From contig CAUZMW010000005.1 of the NCBI GenBank assembly GCA_963581225.1, forward strand, positions 1-38,497: a DNA stretch of 38,497 nucleotides, written 5' to 3'. This DNA comes from SMWC01 sp963581225 (GTDB taxonomy: Bacteria; Pseudomonadota; Gammaproteobacteria; Steroidobacterales; Rariloculaceae). Position 1 is the first letter of the stretch. Every line of letters starts with the position of its first letter. Below the pieces are notes generated by a model. It saw nothing but the letters and a program-made list of their open reading frames with translations, did no database searches and was not told the DNA's origin. Below, piece after piece: positions 17,191 to 25,396 of this stretch. The position numbers and the translations under genes are program-made.

Positions 17191-18315
17191 TCAACAATAG
17201 ATTCTAATTTTTCCATTCCTGACGAAGGGCGGCATGACAATGCGCGCGGCATGGCTACGATTCCTGATAACTACTTCGCAGTCATTTCCTGCGCCAGCAG
17301 GCACCCTGGCAAGCGCGACCGAGCGAGCCAGCGTCGGTGAGTAGGTGCCGCTCGTCACCGACCCGTCGCCTTTCGACGTGTGTACAACGTAACCGGCTCT
17401 GAGAACGCCCTTGTCTTCGAGAATTAATCCCGCTTGCTCGGCCTCTACACCAGCGGCCGACAGACGTTCGATCGCTCTGCGGCCGATGAAATCGCGATCG
17501 GTTGTCGTATCGACCGTCCAGCTAAGCCCGCATTCCAACGGGCTAACGGTCTCGTCCATATCGAGGCCATAGAGATTGAACCCCGCTTCCAGACGGAGCG
17601 TGTCTCGCGCCCCCAAGCCACACGAGGCAATACCGAGAGCCTGCAGTTCGGCCCACAGACCCGGAGCCCGAGAACTAGGAAGGATAATCTCGAACCCATC
17701 CTCGCCGGTGTAACCGGCTCACGTTACTAAATTTTCGCCATCTCGGCGCGCGCTGAACAGCGCCAGCGCGAGTAGATCATCGCCGTGTGGCAGCGTCTGC
17801 GCCACCAGTTCGCGGGCATGCGGACCTTGCACCGCGATCATGGCCAGGTTCGGCTGTTCGAGCAGTTCGAGCAGTTCGAGCAGTTCGAGCAGTTCGACAG
17901 AGTGACTCCCGGCCTGCTCGAGTAACCACGCGAGATCTTTCTCGCGAGTCGCGGCGTTCACAACCAGCCGAAATTCGCAATCCGACAACCGGTAGACGAT
18001 CAGATCGTCCAGGATCCCGCCATCGTCTCGCAGCATGCAGCTGTACAACGCGCGGCACTGCCCGTCGGCAGTCGAACGCAGCTTGCGGACATCGTTGGCA
18101 AGTAAGCCGCGGAGATAACGTTCGGCGTCGACGCCCACCACATCCACGACGGTCATGTGCGAGACATCGAATAACCCGGCGTGCTCTCGAACTGCATGAT
18201 GCTCGTCCAGTTGCGACGCATAGTAGATCGGCATGCTCCAGCCACCGAGTTCCACCATGCGCGCCCCCAGGCCGACGTGGGTCTCGTGTAACGGTGTTTG
18301 CTTCACTCCGGTCAT
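17191..18315 (-). pseudogene. gcvT: aminomethyltransferase gcvT with in-frame TGA
   Basis: GcvT takes the methylene group from the H protein to tetrahydrofolate. From ATG 18315 the reading is typical (TPLHETHVGLGARMVELGGW, FDVSHMTVVDVVG, LANDVRKL). After ARRDGENLVT it meets TGA at 17719-17721, where the family has Arg-Thr/Ala-Gly-Tyr-Thr-Gly-Glu. The same frame then continues AGYTGEDGFEIILP, ARDTLRLEAGFNLYG and PPFVRNGK to the stop at 17191. One C-to-T change (CGA to TGA) would explain the break. The total is about 374 codons (family about 365). The excess lies in a 9-base tandem repeat encoding repeated Leu-Leu-Glu. Confidence 0.9.
17856..17898 (-). repeat. 9-bp tandem repeat (GTTCGAGCA on plus strand) inside gcvT
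   Basis: Four full copies and a partial fifth of GTTCGAGCA follow one another without mismatch. In the gcvT frame they encode Glu-Leu-Leu repeats between the HSVELL and EQPNLAMIAVQGPHA segments. The family has no such insert there. Confidence 0.9.
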
Positions 18316-18322
18316 CTCTGAC

Positions 18323-19564
18323 TCACGCAACCCGTGCGCGAGCCGACTTCGGCAGCTCGCCGGCGAGACCCAGCGCTTCTTTCATTAAGCGGCGCTTGGC
18401 GATCGGCGTTGTATCGATGGCCGACAGCCCTGCGGACCTCAGCGGCGCGAACAACGGGCCCGGCAGCCGGAACAGGCGATGCAGCGCATCCATCCCCAAC
18501 AACGTCTTGAGATTTCCGCCTTTACGCTGACGCTCATAACGCCGCAGCACACGCAGATCGCCGGGGTCCTCCCCGCGATCCAATGCAGCAGCCAACGTGT
18601 CCGCTAATGCAGCCGCATCGAGAAGCCCGAGATTCATCCCTTGTCCGGCGAGGGGATGTATCGTATGTGCCGCATCGCCCACCAAAGCGACTCGCGCACA
18701 ACTGTAACAATTTGCGTGCAGTGCCCGCAGCGGGAAGCTCGCCCGCGAGGCGCCGGATTGAATCGTACCGAGCACGCCGCCGCTCGCGGTCTGTAACTCG
18801 TCGATAAAGGATTGTTCAGCCGCCGCCGACAGGCGCCGCGCGTTTTCAGAACTCATCGACCAGACCACCGAACTCCGGCCATCGAGCAGCGGCAGAAACG
18901 CCAGCGGACCGTCAGGCAGGAACCGTTGCCACGCGGTCTCGGCGTGAGATTTTTCCGTCGTCACATGCGTGACCAAGGCGTCTTGCCCATAGGGCACGGC
19001 CGTCACGGGCAGATCCATGAGCTGACGCACCATGGACGTGCCGCCGTCGGCCGCGATTAATAGCGTCGCCTGGATTGTCTCGCCGGTCTGCGTGTCGATC
19101 TCGACAGCGCGCTTCCCTTGTCGGACTGCCGCGAGCTGGACGCCAATGCGCAAATCCACATTGTCGGACGCATTCAGCAGATGGAAAAGTCGATCCCTGA
19201 TCAGTCGGTCCTCGACGATGTGGCCCAGATCGGGCTCGCCTACTTCGGCGCTGTCGAAGGACAACGATCCCAAGCGCCCAGCGTAGTCTCCCTCCCAGAT
19301 GTGCATGCGCCGGTACGGACTCGCGCGAGCCGATGTGAGTTGTTGCCAAACACCCAGGTGTTCGAAAATGTGCTGCGACGCCCTGGACAGTGCATAGACC
19401 CTGAGGTCCATCTGTTTCGGATCCCAGGCAGGAGCGGCTCGAGGCTCCAGCACATGAATCCGCCATCGATCGGAATGTGAACTTGCAAGCAACAGTGCGG
19501 CGACCGTTAGTCCGACTGGACCGGCACCAACGATTACAACCGACACGCCCCTTAAATTCGCCAT
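18323..19564 (-). CDS. ubiI: FAD-dependent 2-octaprenylphenol hydroxylase (UbiI/VisC type)
   Basis: 413 residues from ATG 19564. UbiH/UbiI/UbiF-family monooxygenases hydroxylate the ubiquinone ring. The FAD-binding dinucleotide fold is VVIVGAGPVGLTVAALL; the second FAD motif is ALVGDAAHTIHPLAGQGMN; DG near 175 (LLIAADGGTS) is the conserved DG motif. Its place between ubiH and gcvT matches visC/ubiI of E. coli, which is why I assign C5-hydroxylase UbiI rather than another paralogue. The frame is open 80 codons further upstream, but that overlaps ubiH and is not conserved. It lies 20 bases after the ubiH stop and seven bases before the chosen gcvT start. Confidence 0.88.
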   Translation of the reverse strand: MANLRGVSVVIVGAGPVGLTVAALLLASSHSDRWRIHVLEPRAAPAWDPKQMDLRVYALSRASQHIFEHLGVWQQLTSARASPYRRMHIWEGDYAGRLGSLSFDSAEVGEPDLGHIVEDRLIRDRLFHLLNASDNVDLRIGVQLAAVRQGKRAVEIDTQTGETIQATLLIAADGGTSMVRQLMDLPVTAVPYGQDALVTHVTTEKSHAETAWQRFLPDGPLAFLPLLDGRSSVVWSMSSENARRLSAAAEQSFIDELQTASGGVLGTIQSGASRASFPLRALHANCYSCARVALVGDAAHTIHPLAGQGMNLGLLDAAALADTLAAALDRGEDPGDLRVLRRYERQRKGGNLKTLLGMDALHRLFRLPGPLFAPLRSAGLSAIDTTPIAKRRLMKEALGLAGELPKSARARVA

Positions 19565-19584
19565 CTGCTTTTTGCCCGCGACAT

Positions 19585-20835
19585 CTATCCCGATGGCATC
19601 AGTGGCAACCCACGCGCCAGGCGGGATAGTCGGCCGGAGAGTCCCATCGTTTGTTTCGCGAGTTCCGCTTTGGCGCCGGGCACCAAGTCGAAGGCCATCA
19701 ATGCCAGTCCTCTCGAGGCGGCGAGCGGCGGTGCGCCGTACCCGAATAAGCGAATCAGTCCATGCGTAAGCGCCGCGACTTTTTTCTGATCCTGTTCCCG
19801 CCACTGCTGGTATCGATCCAGCGTGTCCCCAGCTCCCGGATCGCTCACGACGGAGCGATCGCCGAGTTGCTCTGTGAAGATCTCCGCCACCGAAGCGACA
19901 TCTCGCAATGCGAGGTTGAACCCCTGCCCCGCGACGGGGTGGAGATTGACGGCCGCACTACCGATCAGCACCGCGCGCGGACCAATAACCGCAGCACTTC
20001 GAACACGCGCCAGCGGATAGGCGGTCCGAGTGCCCGTCCGAGTGATGCGGCCTAACCGATAGCCAAACGCGGCCTGTAGTTCGCTGCGGAACTCGCGCTC
20101 CTCGAGCGCTGAGACCCGCGCCGCTTGCTCGTGAGATAACGTCCACACGACAGCGACTCGGCCGGCGCTAAGCGGCAGAAACGCCAACGGTCCGTCGGGG
20201 GTGAATCGCTCGAACGCGCGGCCGGCGTGTAGCAATTCGGTGGCACAGTTCAGAATGACGGCCTGCTGCTCATAGCGATCTTCATGGGTCGCGATGGCAA
20301 GCTTCCGGCGGACGTCCGAATTCGTGCCGTCAGCAGCCACGACGACTTTTGCGACAATCGAGACGCGCTTCTCGGCGGCAGTTACTTCAGCCTCGACGCT
20401 GTTCTTACCGACTGTCAGCGAGGACAGCTCTGCAGGGGCGAAACAAGTAAACCCCTCTGCCGAATCCAACGCCTGCCACAGTACGCCACCGAGAATCCGG
20501 TTTTCGAGCGTATAACCGAGCGCGGCTACACCCTCCTCCTCCGCATGAATCCGCGCGGCGCCGAAGCGGCCACGTTCGGAAATATGAATCGACTGTATCG
20601 GCTCTGCGTCCGCCGCTACTCGATCCCACAGGCCGAGCGATTCCAGGATTCGCTGACTGCCGTTCGCGAGCACCGTGGCCCTGCCGTCGAAACTCGGTTG
20701 CTCGAGTTGCGACGGATCGCGCGTCTCCACCAGAACGGTCGATAGCGACGTCTGAGCCAGGGCATGCGCGAGCGTGGAACCCGCAAGTCCGCCGCCGACG
20801 ATCAACACGTCCGTTTCTACGCGATCGCGATTCAT
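19585..20835 (-). CDS. ubiH: 2-octaprenyl-6-methoxyphenol hydroxylase
   Basis: 416 residues. A paralogue of the downstream ubiI with the FAD motif VLIVGGGLAGSTLAHAL, the DG motif VVVAADGTNSDVRR, and the C-terminal motif IGSAAVNLHPVAGQGFN. The last motif usually reads GDAAHxxHP; here Asp and His are replaced by Ser and Val. E. coli UbiH also departs from it (GNAAQTLHP), so activity is not in doubt from that alone. The start overlaps the pepP stop as ATGA (20832-20835). Order pepP-ubiH-ubiI-gcv is as in E. coli and supports the C1-hydroxylase assignment. Confidence 0.88.
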   Translation of the reverse strand: MNRDRVETDVLIVGGGLAGSTLAHALAQTSLSTVLVETRDPSQLEQPSFDGRATVLANGSQRILESLGLWDRVAADAEPIQSIHISERGRFGAARIHAEEEGVAALGYTLENRILGGVLWQALDSAEGFTCFAPAELSSLTVGKNSVEAEVTAAEKRVSIVAKVVVAADGTNSDVRRKLAIATHEDRYEQQAVILNCATELLHAGRAFERFTPDGPLAFLPLSAGRVAVVWTLSHEQAARVSALEEREFRSELQAAFGYRLGRITRTGTRTAYPLARVRSAAVIGPRAVLIGSAAVNLHPVAGQGFNLALRDVASVAEIFTEQLGDRSVVSDPGAGDTLDRYQQWREQDQKKVAALTHGLIRLFGYGAPPLAASRGLALMAFDLVPGAKAELAKQTMGLSGRLSRLARGLPLMPSG

Positions 20836-22139
20836 CCGCCGCTGCCCATGAGTTGCTCGATCTCATCGGCTTGTAGAGGCAACCCTGCGGTCAGCACGAC
20901 GGGGCCATCCTTGGACACATGGACGTCGTCCTCGAGGCGAATACCGATTCCCCTCCAGCGCTTCGAGACACCCTTCGCGTTCGGTGCGATGTAGATGCCT
21001 GGCTCGATGGTCGTGACCATGCCGGGTTCCAGCAACCGCCACTGCTCGGCGACTTTGTAGTCGCCAACATCATGAACATCCATACCGATCCAGTGGCCTG
21101 TCTTGTGCATGAAGAAAGGCCGGTAGGCCCCAGTCTTCAGTAAGGAGGGTAAGCGACCCGAGAGGATTCCGAGATCTCGTAACCCACGCGTAATTTCCTT
21201 GACCGCCGCGTCGTGAGGGTCATTCCAATGGTTACCCGGTCTGGCTTTTTCCGTCGCAGCGAGATTCGCAGCGTAGACGATCTCATAGAGATCTCTTTGA
21301 GGCGCCGAAAATTCGCCATTGACCGGAAATGTCCGAGTCACATCCGACGCGTAATATTCGACCTCACAACCAGCGTCGATCAATACCAGATCACCGTCAT
21401 TTAAAACGGACTTATTCGCGTGATAGTGCAATACACAGGCGTTGTGACCAGAAGCGACGATGGGCTCGTAGGAACACTCAGCGCCGTGCCGCGCGAACTC
21501 GTAGCGAAACTCGGCCTCGAGTTCGTACTCGTACATTCCGGGCGTACACGCACGCAGCGCACGGCGATGGGCTTCAACCGCGATCCGTGCCGACCGTTTC
21601 ATGACACTGACTTCTCGACGACTCTTGAAGAGCCGCATCTCATGCAGCAGATGGTCCATATCGACGAGTTCGTCAGGCGCATGACTGCTTTGTCTTTTCG
21701 CGTGCAACGCATGCATCCAACCGAGCAGCCGGTAATCGAACTCGCTGGAGACCCCCATGGAGTAGTAGACCCGCTCGCTTCGCTCCAACAGGCCCGGGAG
21801 AATTTCATCAATGTCGCTAATCGGGAACGCATCGTCCGCTCCATACTCGGCCACAAGTCCCTCGGGGCCCTCTCGTGGTCCATCCCATAGCTCCTTGTCT
21901 CGGTTGCGTTCGCGGCAGAAGACAATGAACTCACCGCGCGGGCGGCCCGGGATCAGTACCGCGACAGCTTCCGGTTCCTCGAAGCCGGTGACATAAAAAA
22001 AGTCACTGTCCGGACGATAGGAATACAACGTATCGCGGCTGCGTGTTCTTTCCGGGGCAGCTGGCAAAACTGCGATGCCGCCGGAACCGATGAGTTCCAT
22101 TAGATGACGCCGACGTCTGGAGAATTCTTGTGGATGCAT
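20832..22139 (-). CDS. pepP: Xaa-Pro aminopeptidase (aminopeptidase P)
   Basis: 435 residues, close to E. coli PepP (441). It releases N-terminal residues next to proline. The N-terminal domain includes LYSYRPDSDFFYVTGF. The C-terminal pita-bread domain (M24B) shows all five metal ligands in order: Asp in VLIDAGCE, Asp in YASDVTRTF, His in KTGHWIGMDVHDVG, Glu in VTTIEPGIY and Glu in GIRLEDDVHV. The ATG overlaps the ygfB stop by one base (TAATG on the minus strand), and the stop overlaps ubiH, so the run ygfB-pepP-ubiH is tightly coupled. Confidence 0.95.
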   Translation of the reverse strand: MHPQEFSRRRRHLMELIGSGGIAVLPAAPERTRSRDTLYSYRPDSDFFYVTGFEEPEAVAVLIPGRPRGEFIVFCRERNRDKELWDGPREGPEGLVAEYGADDAFPISDIDEILPGLLERSERVYYSMGVSSEFDYRLLGWMHALHAKRQSSHAPDELVDMDHLLHEMRLFKSRREVSVMKRSARIAVEAHRRALRACTPGMYEYELEAEFRYEFARHGAECSYEPIVASGHNACVLHYHANKSVLNDGDLVLIDAGCEVEYYASDVTRTFPVNGEFSAPQRDLYEIVYAANLAATEKARPGNHWNDPHDAAVKEITRGLRDLGILSGRLPSLLKTGAYRPFFMHKTGHWIGMDVHDVGDYKVAEQWRLLEPGMVTTIEPGIYIAPNAKGVSKRWRGIGIRLEDDVHVSKDGPVVLTAGLPLQADEIEQLMGSGG

Positions 22140-22765
22140 TAATGCTCGCTCATTGATGTCGTTAACCCAGCCTCGTTGCCGCGGGTATCCGCAATCTCTT
22201 CCAATACGATCTGGGCGCTGACGCGAACATACTCGACGATTTCCGCCAAAGCGAAGTCCGCGTCCGCTGGGTCGCTGAGCTCACCCGCACTGAGGCCGGC
22301 GCGACTGATCGCGGCAAAGTCCTTGGCGATCTCTTCAAGCGAAGACTCGGTCGCCGCTGCCGCGTCCGAGTCGACCGACAATCGCGTGGAACCTTCTGGT
22401 AGCGTCAGGCCGCCAAAGGCCAACCCCGAGAGAAAGGCGTGGCACCAGAGCGCCAGTTTCTCGACGCGATCATCCAGCGGCGAATCGTCTTCCGGCAACA
22501 ACGGCGTAAACTCCAGATCCGCGCTGGCCAGCGCACGCGTGGTCTCTACCTCCATAACCCGAAAAATGACGAGTGCCTCCTCAGCTTCGTCCGCCGCTGC
22601 CTCGGTCTCCGCGACACACTCTTCGATCCAGGTCGAGGCGGCCGCAGCGCCGCCGGCGCACAACACACCGCAGAAGCCGCCGTGCAGCTCCGACACCGTC
22701 ATCGCGCTGTCGAGCCCGTCCAGTGCCACACTCAATGTCGCGTAATCCGTGTGTGAGTCGGCCAT
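22139..22765 (-). CDS. ygfB: UPF0149 family protein YgfB
   Basis: 208 residues, acidic and helical. The pattern SELHGGFCGVLCAGG near the start and HAFLSGLAFGG in the middle, followed by EEIAKDFAAISRAGL and EIVEYVRVSAQIVLEEI, is that of the UPF0149/YgfB/YecA family. Its position as first gene of the pepP-ubiH operon, divergent from zapA, matches E. coli and Pseudomonas. In Pseudomonas YgfB modulates ampDh3 expression; whether that holds here is unknown. Confidence 0.9.
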   Translation of the reverse strand: MADSHTDYATLSVALDGLDSAMTVSELHGGFCGVLCAGGAAAASTWIEECVAETEAAADEAEEALVIFRVMEVETTRALASADLEFTPLLPEDDSPLDDRVEKLALWCHAFLSGLAFGGLTLPEGSTRLSVDSDAAAATESSLEEIAKDFAAISRAGLSAGELSDPADADFALAEIVEYVRVSAQIVLEEIADTRGNEAGLTTSMSEH

Positions 22766-22819
22766 TCCAAGAAAATTCGGTGGGCGAGAAGCCTCAATGC
22801 TAACACCGTCTCACGCTTG

Positions 22820-22849
22820 TTGACCCCCGAACGCTTGCGGTTCTATAGT
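22820..22849 (+). promoter_or_regulatory. sigma70 promoter of the ZapB-like/zapA operon
   Basis: TTGACC (22820-22825), an 18-base spacer and TATAGT (22844-22849) make the best promoter match in the window. Only seven bases (CTGTGGC) separate the -10 from ATG 22857, so the transcript would start at or one base before the start codon. Confidence 0.65.
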
Positions 22850-22856
22850 CTGTGGC

Positions 22857-23090
22857 ATGAGTGAGCGCGAAACCAATGAACGGGTCGACCTGGAACTGCA
22901 GCGCCTGGAGAAGCGGCTGGATGAACTGGTCGTTATCTGTAGGCAGCTCCAGGAGGAAAATCAGTCTCTGAAGCAGCGCCAGGATACCTTGATTGAGGAC
23001 CGGGCAACGTTGCTGCAGAAGAATGAGCAGGTTCGGGGCCGCGTCGAAGCAATGATCGGTCGGCTCAAGGCAATGGAACAGGCACAATGA
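22857..23090 (+). CDS. ZapB-like coiled-coil protein (TIGR02449 type)
   Basis: 77 residues, almost wholly a heptad coiled coil (LELQRLEKRLDELVVICRQL, then leucine-rich repeats to the end). This matches the small family found just before zapA in Pseudomonas and relatives and thought equivalent to ZapB. ZapB bridges ZapA-FtsZ and MatP at the division site. The stop overlaps the zapA ATG as ATGA, so the two are coupled. No Shine-Dalgarno precedes the ATG. Confidence 0.85.
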   Translation: MSERETNERVDLELQRLEKRLDELVVICRQLQEENQSLKQRQDTLIEDRATLLQKNEQVRGRVEAMIGRLKAMEQAQ

Positions 23091-23404
23091 ACGATATATA
23101 TGCCCATGTCAGTATCCGGATACTGGAGAAAGAATATCAGGTTGCCTGCCCCGCCGGCGAAAAGGCCGACCTCGTCGCTTCGGCGGAACTTCTCAATCAG
23201 AAGATGCGCGAGATTCGCGACAGCGGCAAAGTAGTCGGGCTGGATCGAGTCGCCGTCATGGCAGCCCTAAACATGGCGAATGAACTGTTGCAGAGAACGG
23301 GTCAAGATCGCGAGCTACAGGACATCGTCGGCCTTCGCGTGAAGGCGATGCGCGAGAGATTGGATTCGGCGCTCGGCAGCAACGAGCAACAATTGAGTCT
23401 ATAG
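23087..23404 (+). CDS. zapA: cell division protein ZapA
   Basis: 105 residues. ZapA bundles FtsZ filaments. It begins VSIRILEKEYQVACPAGEKA, followed by ELLNQKMREIRDSGKVVGLD and DRVAVMAALNMANELL, all typical, then a C-terminal coiled coil. The stop is TAG, immediately before the 6S RNA, the same order as in most gammaproteobacteria (zapA, ssrS, fau). Confidence 0.95.
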   Translation: MNDIYAHVSIRILEKEYQVACPAGEKADLVASAELLNQKMREIRDSGKVVGLDRVAVMAALNMANELLQRTGQDRELQDIVGLRVKAMRERLDSALGSNEQQLSL

Positions 23405-23409
23405 TGTTA

Positions 23410-23602
23410 TTGGCGCTCCCTGCGGTGTTCGATGCGGATTGGAGAGTCTTTCGGCCCTAAATCTTGATCTTGGGGTTGTGTCCTGTCGGTGGCGTTGTGC
23501 ACATCCGGTTCTGCTGGATCGCCTGCAACTACCACGGCTTACCCCACCTATTGCTCTGAGTCGAGAGCAACCAACCGCAACGGCACAGGCGGGGAGCGTC
23601 AT
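23410..23602 (+). ncRNA. ssrS: 6S RNA
   Basis: The stretch between zapA and fau is where 6S RNA lies in gammaproteobacteria. The ends pair: GGCGCTCCCTGC (23412-23423) with GCGGGGAGCGTC (23589-23600), twelve pairs with two G-U wobbles. The 5' part CTCCCTGCGGTGTTCG matches the start of known 6S RNAs (C/T-CCCTGCGGTGTTCG). The total of about 190 bases is right. 6S RNA mimics an open promoter and sequesters sigma70 RNA polymerase in stationary phase. The exact ends are estimated. Confidence 0.85.
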
Positions 23603-23646
23603 CTTCCTTCTTCGCGATCACACTTACAGAGGGATTAACCGCTCTC

Positions 23647-24243
23647 TTGTCCGACAGCTCACTTAGTCGCAGCGACAAGCGAATCGAACAGCGGCAGCGG
23701 ATTCGCCTCGTTCGTGAGTCCGTCACGAAACGGCAGAAGACTCAAGCCGAACTACTGCTTGCACGACGCTTGTGGCGGCTAGCGCAAACTCAACGTGCCC
23801 AACACATCAGCATCTATCTGGCGGTCGACGGGGAGATCTCCCTCGCAGGATTTATGATGGGCGCCGCACGCCGAAATAAGCATCTGTACGCGCCCGTACT
23901 ACGAGGAAACAGCCTGCGATTCGCTGCTCTTCGATCCGGCATGACACTGACACCGAACCGCTTCGGAATTCTCGAGCCGCTAGGCGAACCCTATATCGAC
24001 GCACGATCCCTGGACCTCGTTCTGACGCCGGTCGTCGCGTTTGATGACCGCGGCGTGAGACTCGGCATGGGCGGCGGTTTCTACGACCGATGCTTTCAGT
24101 TTCTGGCCGCGCGAGAAAAGTGGTGGAAACCGAAGCTGGTCGGCGTAGGGTACGAACATCAACACGTAAAAAACATCGACGCGGAAGCGTGGGACGTCCG
24201 ACTCTGGTGTGCCGTTACCGAGTCAGACAGCTATTATTTTTGA
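23647..24243 (+). CDS. fau: 5-formyltetrahydrofolate cyclo-ligase
   Basis: 198 residues from TTG 23647 (family about 190-200). The enzyme converts 5-formyl-THF to methenyl-THF using ATP. The signature VLTPVVAFDDRGVRLGMGGG followed by FYDR is conserved, with ISIYLAVDGEI in the N-terminal part and a late KLVGVGYEHQ. It lies 45 bases after 6S RNA, from which it is usually co-transcribed. The first codons are not conserved, so a slightly later start is possible. Confidence 0.9.
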   Translation: MSDSSLSRSDKRIEQRQRIRLVRESVTKRQKTQAELLLARRLWRLAQTQRAQHISIYLAVDGEISLAGFMMGAARRNKHLYAPVLRGNSLRFAALRSGMTLTPNRFGILEPLGEPYIDARSLDLVLTPVVAFDDRGVRLGMGGGFYDRCFQFLAAREKWWKPKLVGVGYEHQHVKNIDAEAWDVRLWCAVTESDSYYF

Positions 24244-24870
24244 CTGACAATCCGGTCGGAGTGTTTCGTGTAGGTTGATTTTCGTCACGAAGATGGGCGC
24301 ACTACCCTTAAAGCGACAACCGGCCGGCGCGCAGTCGAATTGCATAGTTGCGCGAATCTTTGCGCAATTTCGAGAAAAAGCGAAATATTTACTTCTGGAT
24401 TGCGCTTGTCGCACAACGTAGTAATTCACGCGAAGCACGAGCGAACGGCCAACTGCCCGCGATGATGACACTACGATCTAACCGCGAGAAACGTGTCGCA
24501 AACATAAACGAGAGTCGTGCAACCGGTTTCGCTAGCGCGTAACCATGACAGACCAGGAACCGCCGTCAACGTATCAGTCGATTCGGCCATTGCGGCACGC
24601 TGTGCGCAAGAACCCAGTAACCCAGCGGCTTTCCGCGCCATTACTTAGGCACTGTTGTTACCGGATTCCTTTCTAGTGATGAGATGCTTCTCGCGCATGA
24701 ATGCAGTTCTGCGTTTCTATCGCCGGAATTTTTCTCACGTTACGAGAACTCGAATCGCCTTCTTCGATACGAGAGCAATTTTAGTTTTCGTTACTCATTT
24801 ACCAAGAGTGTGCGGTCGTTCACACTCTTCGCGCTAGACGCGCTAAACCGCATGCGCAAAAAACTATAAC
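24244..24870. other. long intergenic region, no recognised gene
   Basis: About 630 bases between fau and the histone-like promoter. Short open frames on both strands lack any family resemblance. Visible structures are a perfect 9-bp hairpin AAGAGTGTG/CACACTCTT with an 8-base loop (24804-24829) that lacks a T-run, and a TTGCGC/GCGCAA inverted repeat near 24350-24370. Composition is more A+T-rich and purine-skewed than the flanking genes. It may hold an untranslated leader, an sRNA or decayed sequence. Confidence 0.45.
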
Positions 24871-24900
24871 TTGCTGGAATTTTTGATCCTTTTATATATA
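24871..24900 (+). promoter_or_regulatory. promoter of the histone H1-like gene
   Basis: TTGCTG (24871-24876) is followed after 16 bases by TATATA (24893-24898, overlapping alternatives two bases later) in the A+T-rich stretch CCTTTTATATATACTC. The leader of about 30 bases carries GGAG seven bases before the ATG at 24936. Confidence 0.55.
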
Positions 24901-24935
24901 CTCAACGCCGGTTAACACCGACACGGAGACTACCC

Positions 24936-25310
24936 ATGGCTAAACGACCTGCTTCTAAGAAGCGAACATCTCGCAAGAAGGCGGGCGCCAAACGCAAGAC
25001 AGTGCGGCGCAAGGTAGCTAAGAAGCGCGCCACCAAGAAAAAGGCGACGCGTAAGAAGGCTACTCGTAAGAAGGCGACGAAGAAAAAGGCAACACGTAAG
25101 AAAGCTAAGAAAAAGGCCAAGAAGAAGGCTTCTCGCAAGAAAGCCAAGAAGAAGGCTACTCGCAAGAAAGCCAAGAAGAAGGCTTCTCGCAAGAAAGCCA
25201 AGAAGAAGGCTACTCGCAAGAAAGCCAAGAAGAAGGCTTCTCGCAAGAAAGCCAAGAAGAAGGCTACTCGCAAGAAAGCCAAGAAGAAGGCTTCTCGCAA
25301 GAAACGGTAG
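24936..25310 (+). CDS. lysine-rich histone H1-like (AlgP/AlgR3-type) DNA-binding protein
   Basis: 124 residues, nearly all Lys, Arg, Ala, Thr and Ser (MAKRPASKKRTSRKKAGAKR at the start). From residue 65 the chain is a perfect 9-residue repeat, A-S/T-R-K-K-A-K-K-K, with Ser and Thr alternating between copies. There is no folded domain. Such proteins resemble the C-terminal tail of eukaryotic histone H1 and the Pseudomonas AlgP family; they bind DNA or RNA without sequence specificity. A promoter and GGAG lie upstream and a strong terminator lies downstream, so it is probably expressed alone and well. Repeat number is likely variable between strains. Confidence 0.85.
   Translation: MAKRPASKKRTSRKKAGAKRKTVRRKVAKKRATKKKATRKKATRKKATKKKATRKKAKKKAKKKASRKKAKKKATRKKAKKKASRKKAKKKATRKKAKKKASRKKAKKKATRKKAKKKASRKKR
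25128..25307 (+). repeat. 27-bp tandem repeat in the histone-like gene
   Basis: Six full copies and a partial seventh of a 27-base unit (A-[S/T]-R-K-K-A-K-K-K). Alternate copies differ by TCT/ACT, so the true period is 54 bases (three copies). The near identity at third codon positions points to recent expansion by slippage or recombination. Confidence 0.92.
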
Positions 25311-25357
25311 TTTTTTTAGTGCCTTGTGTCAGCCTTCTGGTTCTGACATAAACGAAG

Positions 25358-25385
25358 TGCCCGCTATATGCGGGCATTTTTTTTT
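25358..25385 (+). terminator. rho-independent terminator after the histone-like gene
   Basis: TGCCCGC, loop TATAT, GCGGGCA, then nine T bases. It lies 47 bases after the histone-like stop and 11 bases before the rpiA ATG. A smaller TGTCAG/CTGACA hairpin precedes it near 25326-25348. Confidence 0.92.
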
Positions 25386-25396
25386 GGTGGTGTGAA

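Noticed and set aside
17719..17721. Selenocysteine at the gcvT TGA
   Set aside because: The family has arginine at this place, there is no SECIS-like hairpin directly after, and the operon is eroded.
24902..25300. 132-codon minus-strand frame of repeated Phe-Leu-Ala-Phe units
   Set aside because: It is the complement of the lysine-rich repeat; its apparent hydrophobic repeats are a by-product.
25128..25307. Regular repeats as a CRISPR array
   Set aside because: The repeats are contiguous, in frame, without spacers, and encode the histone-like tail.
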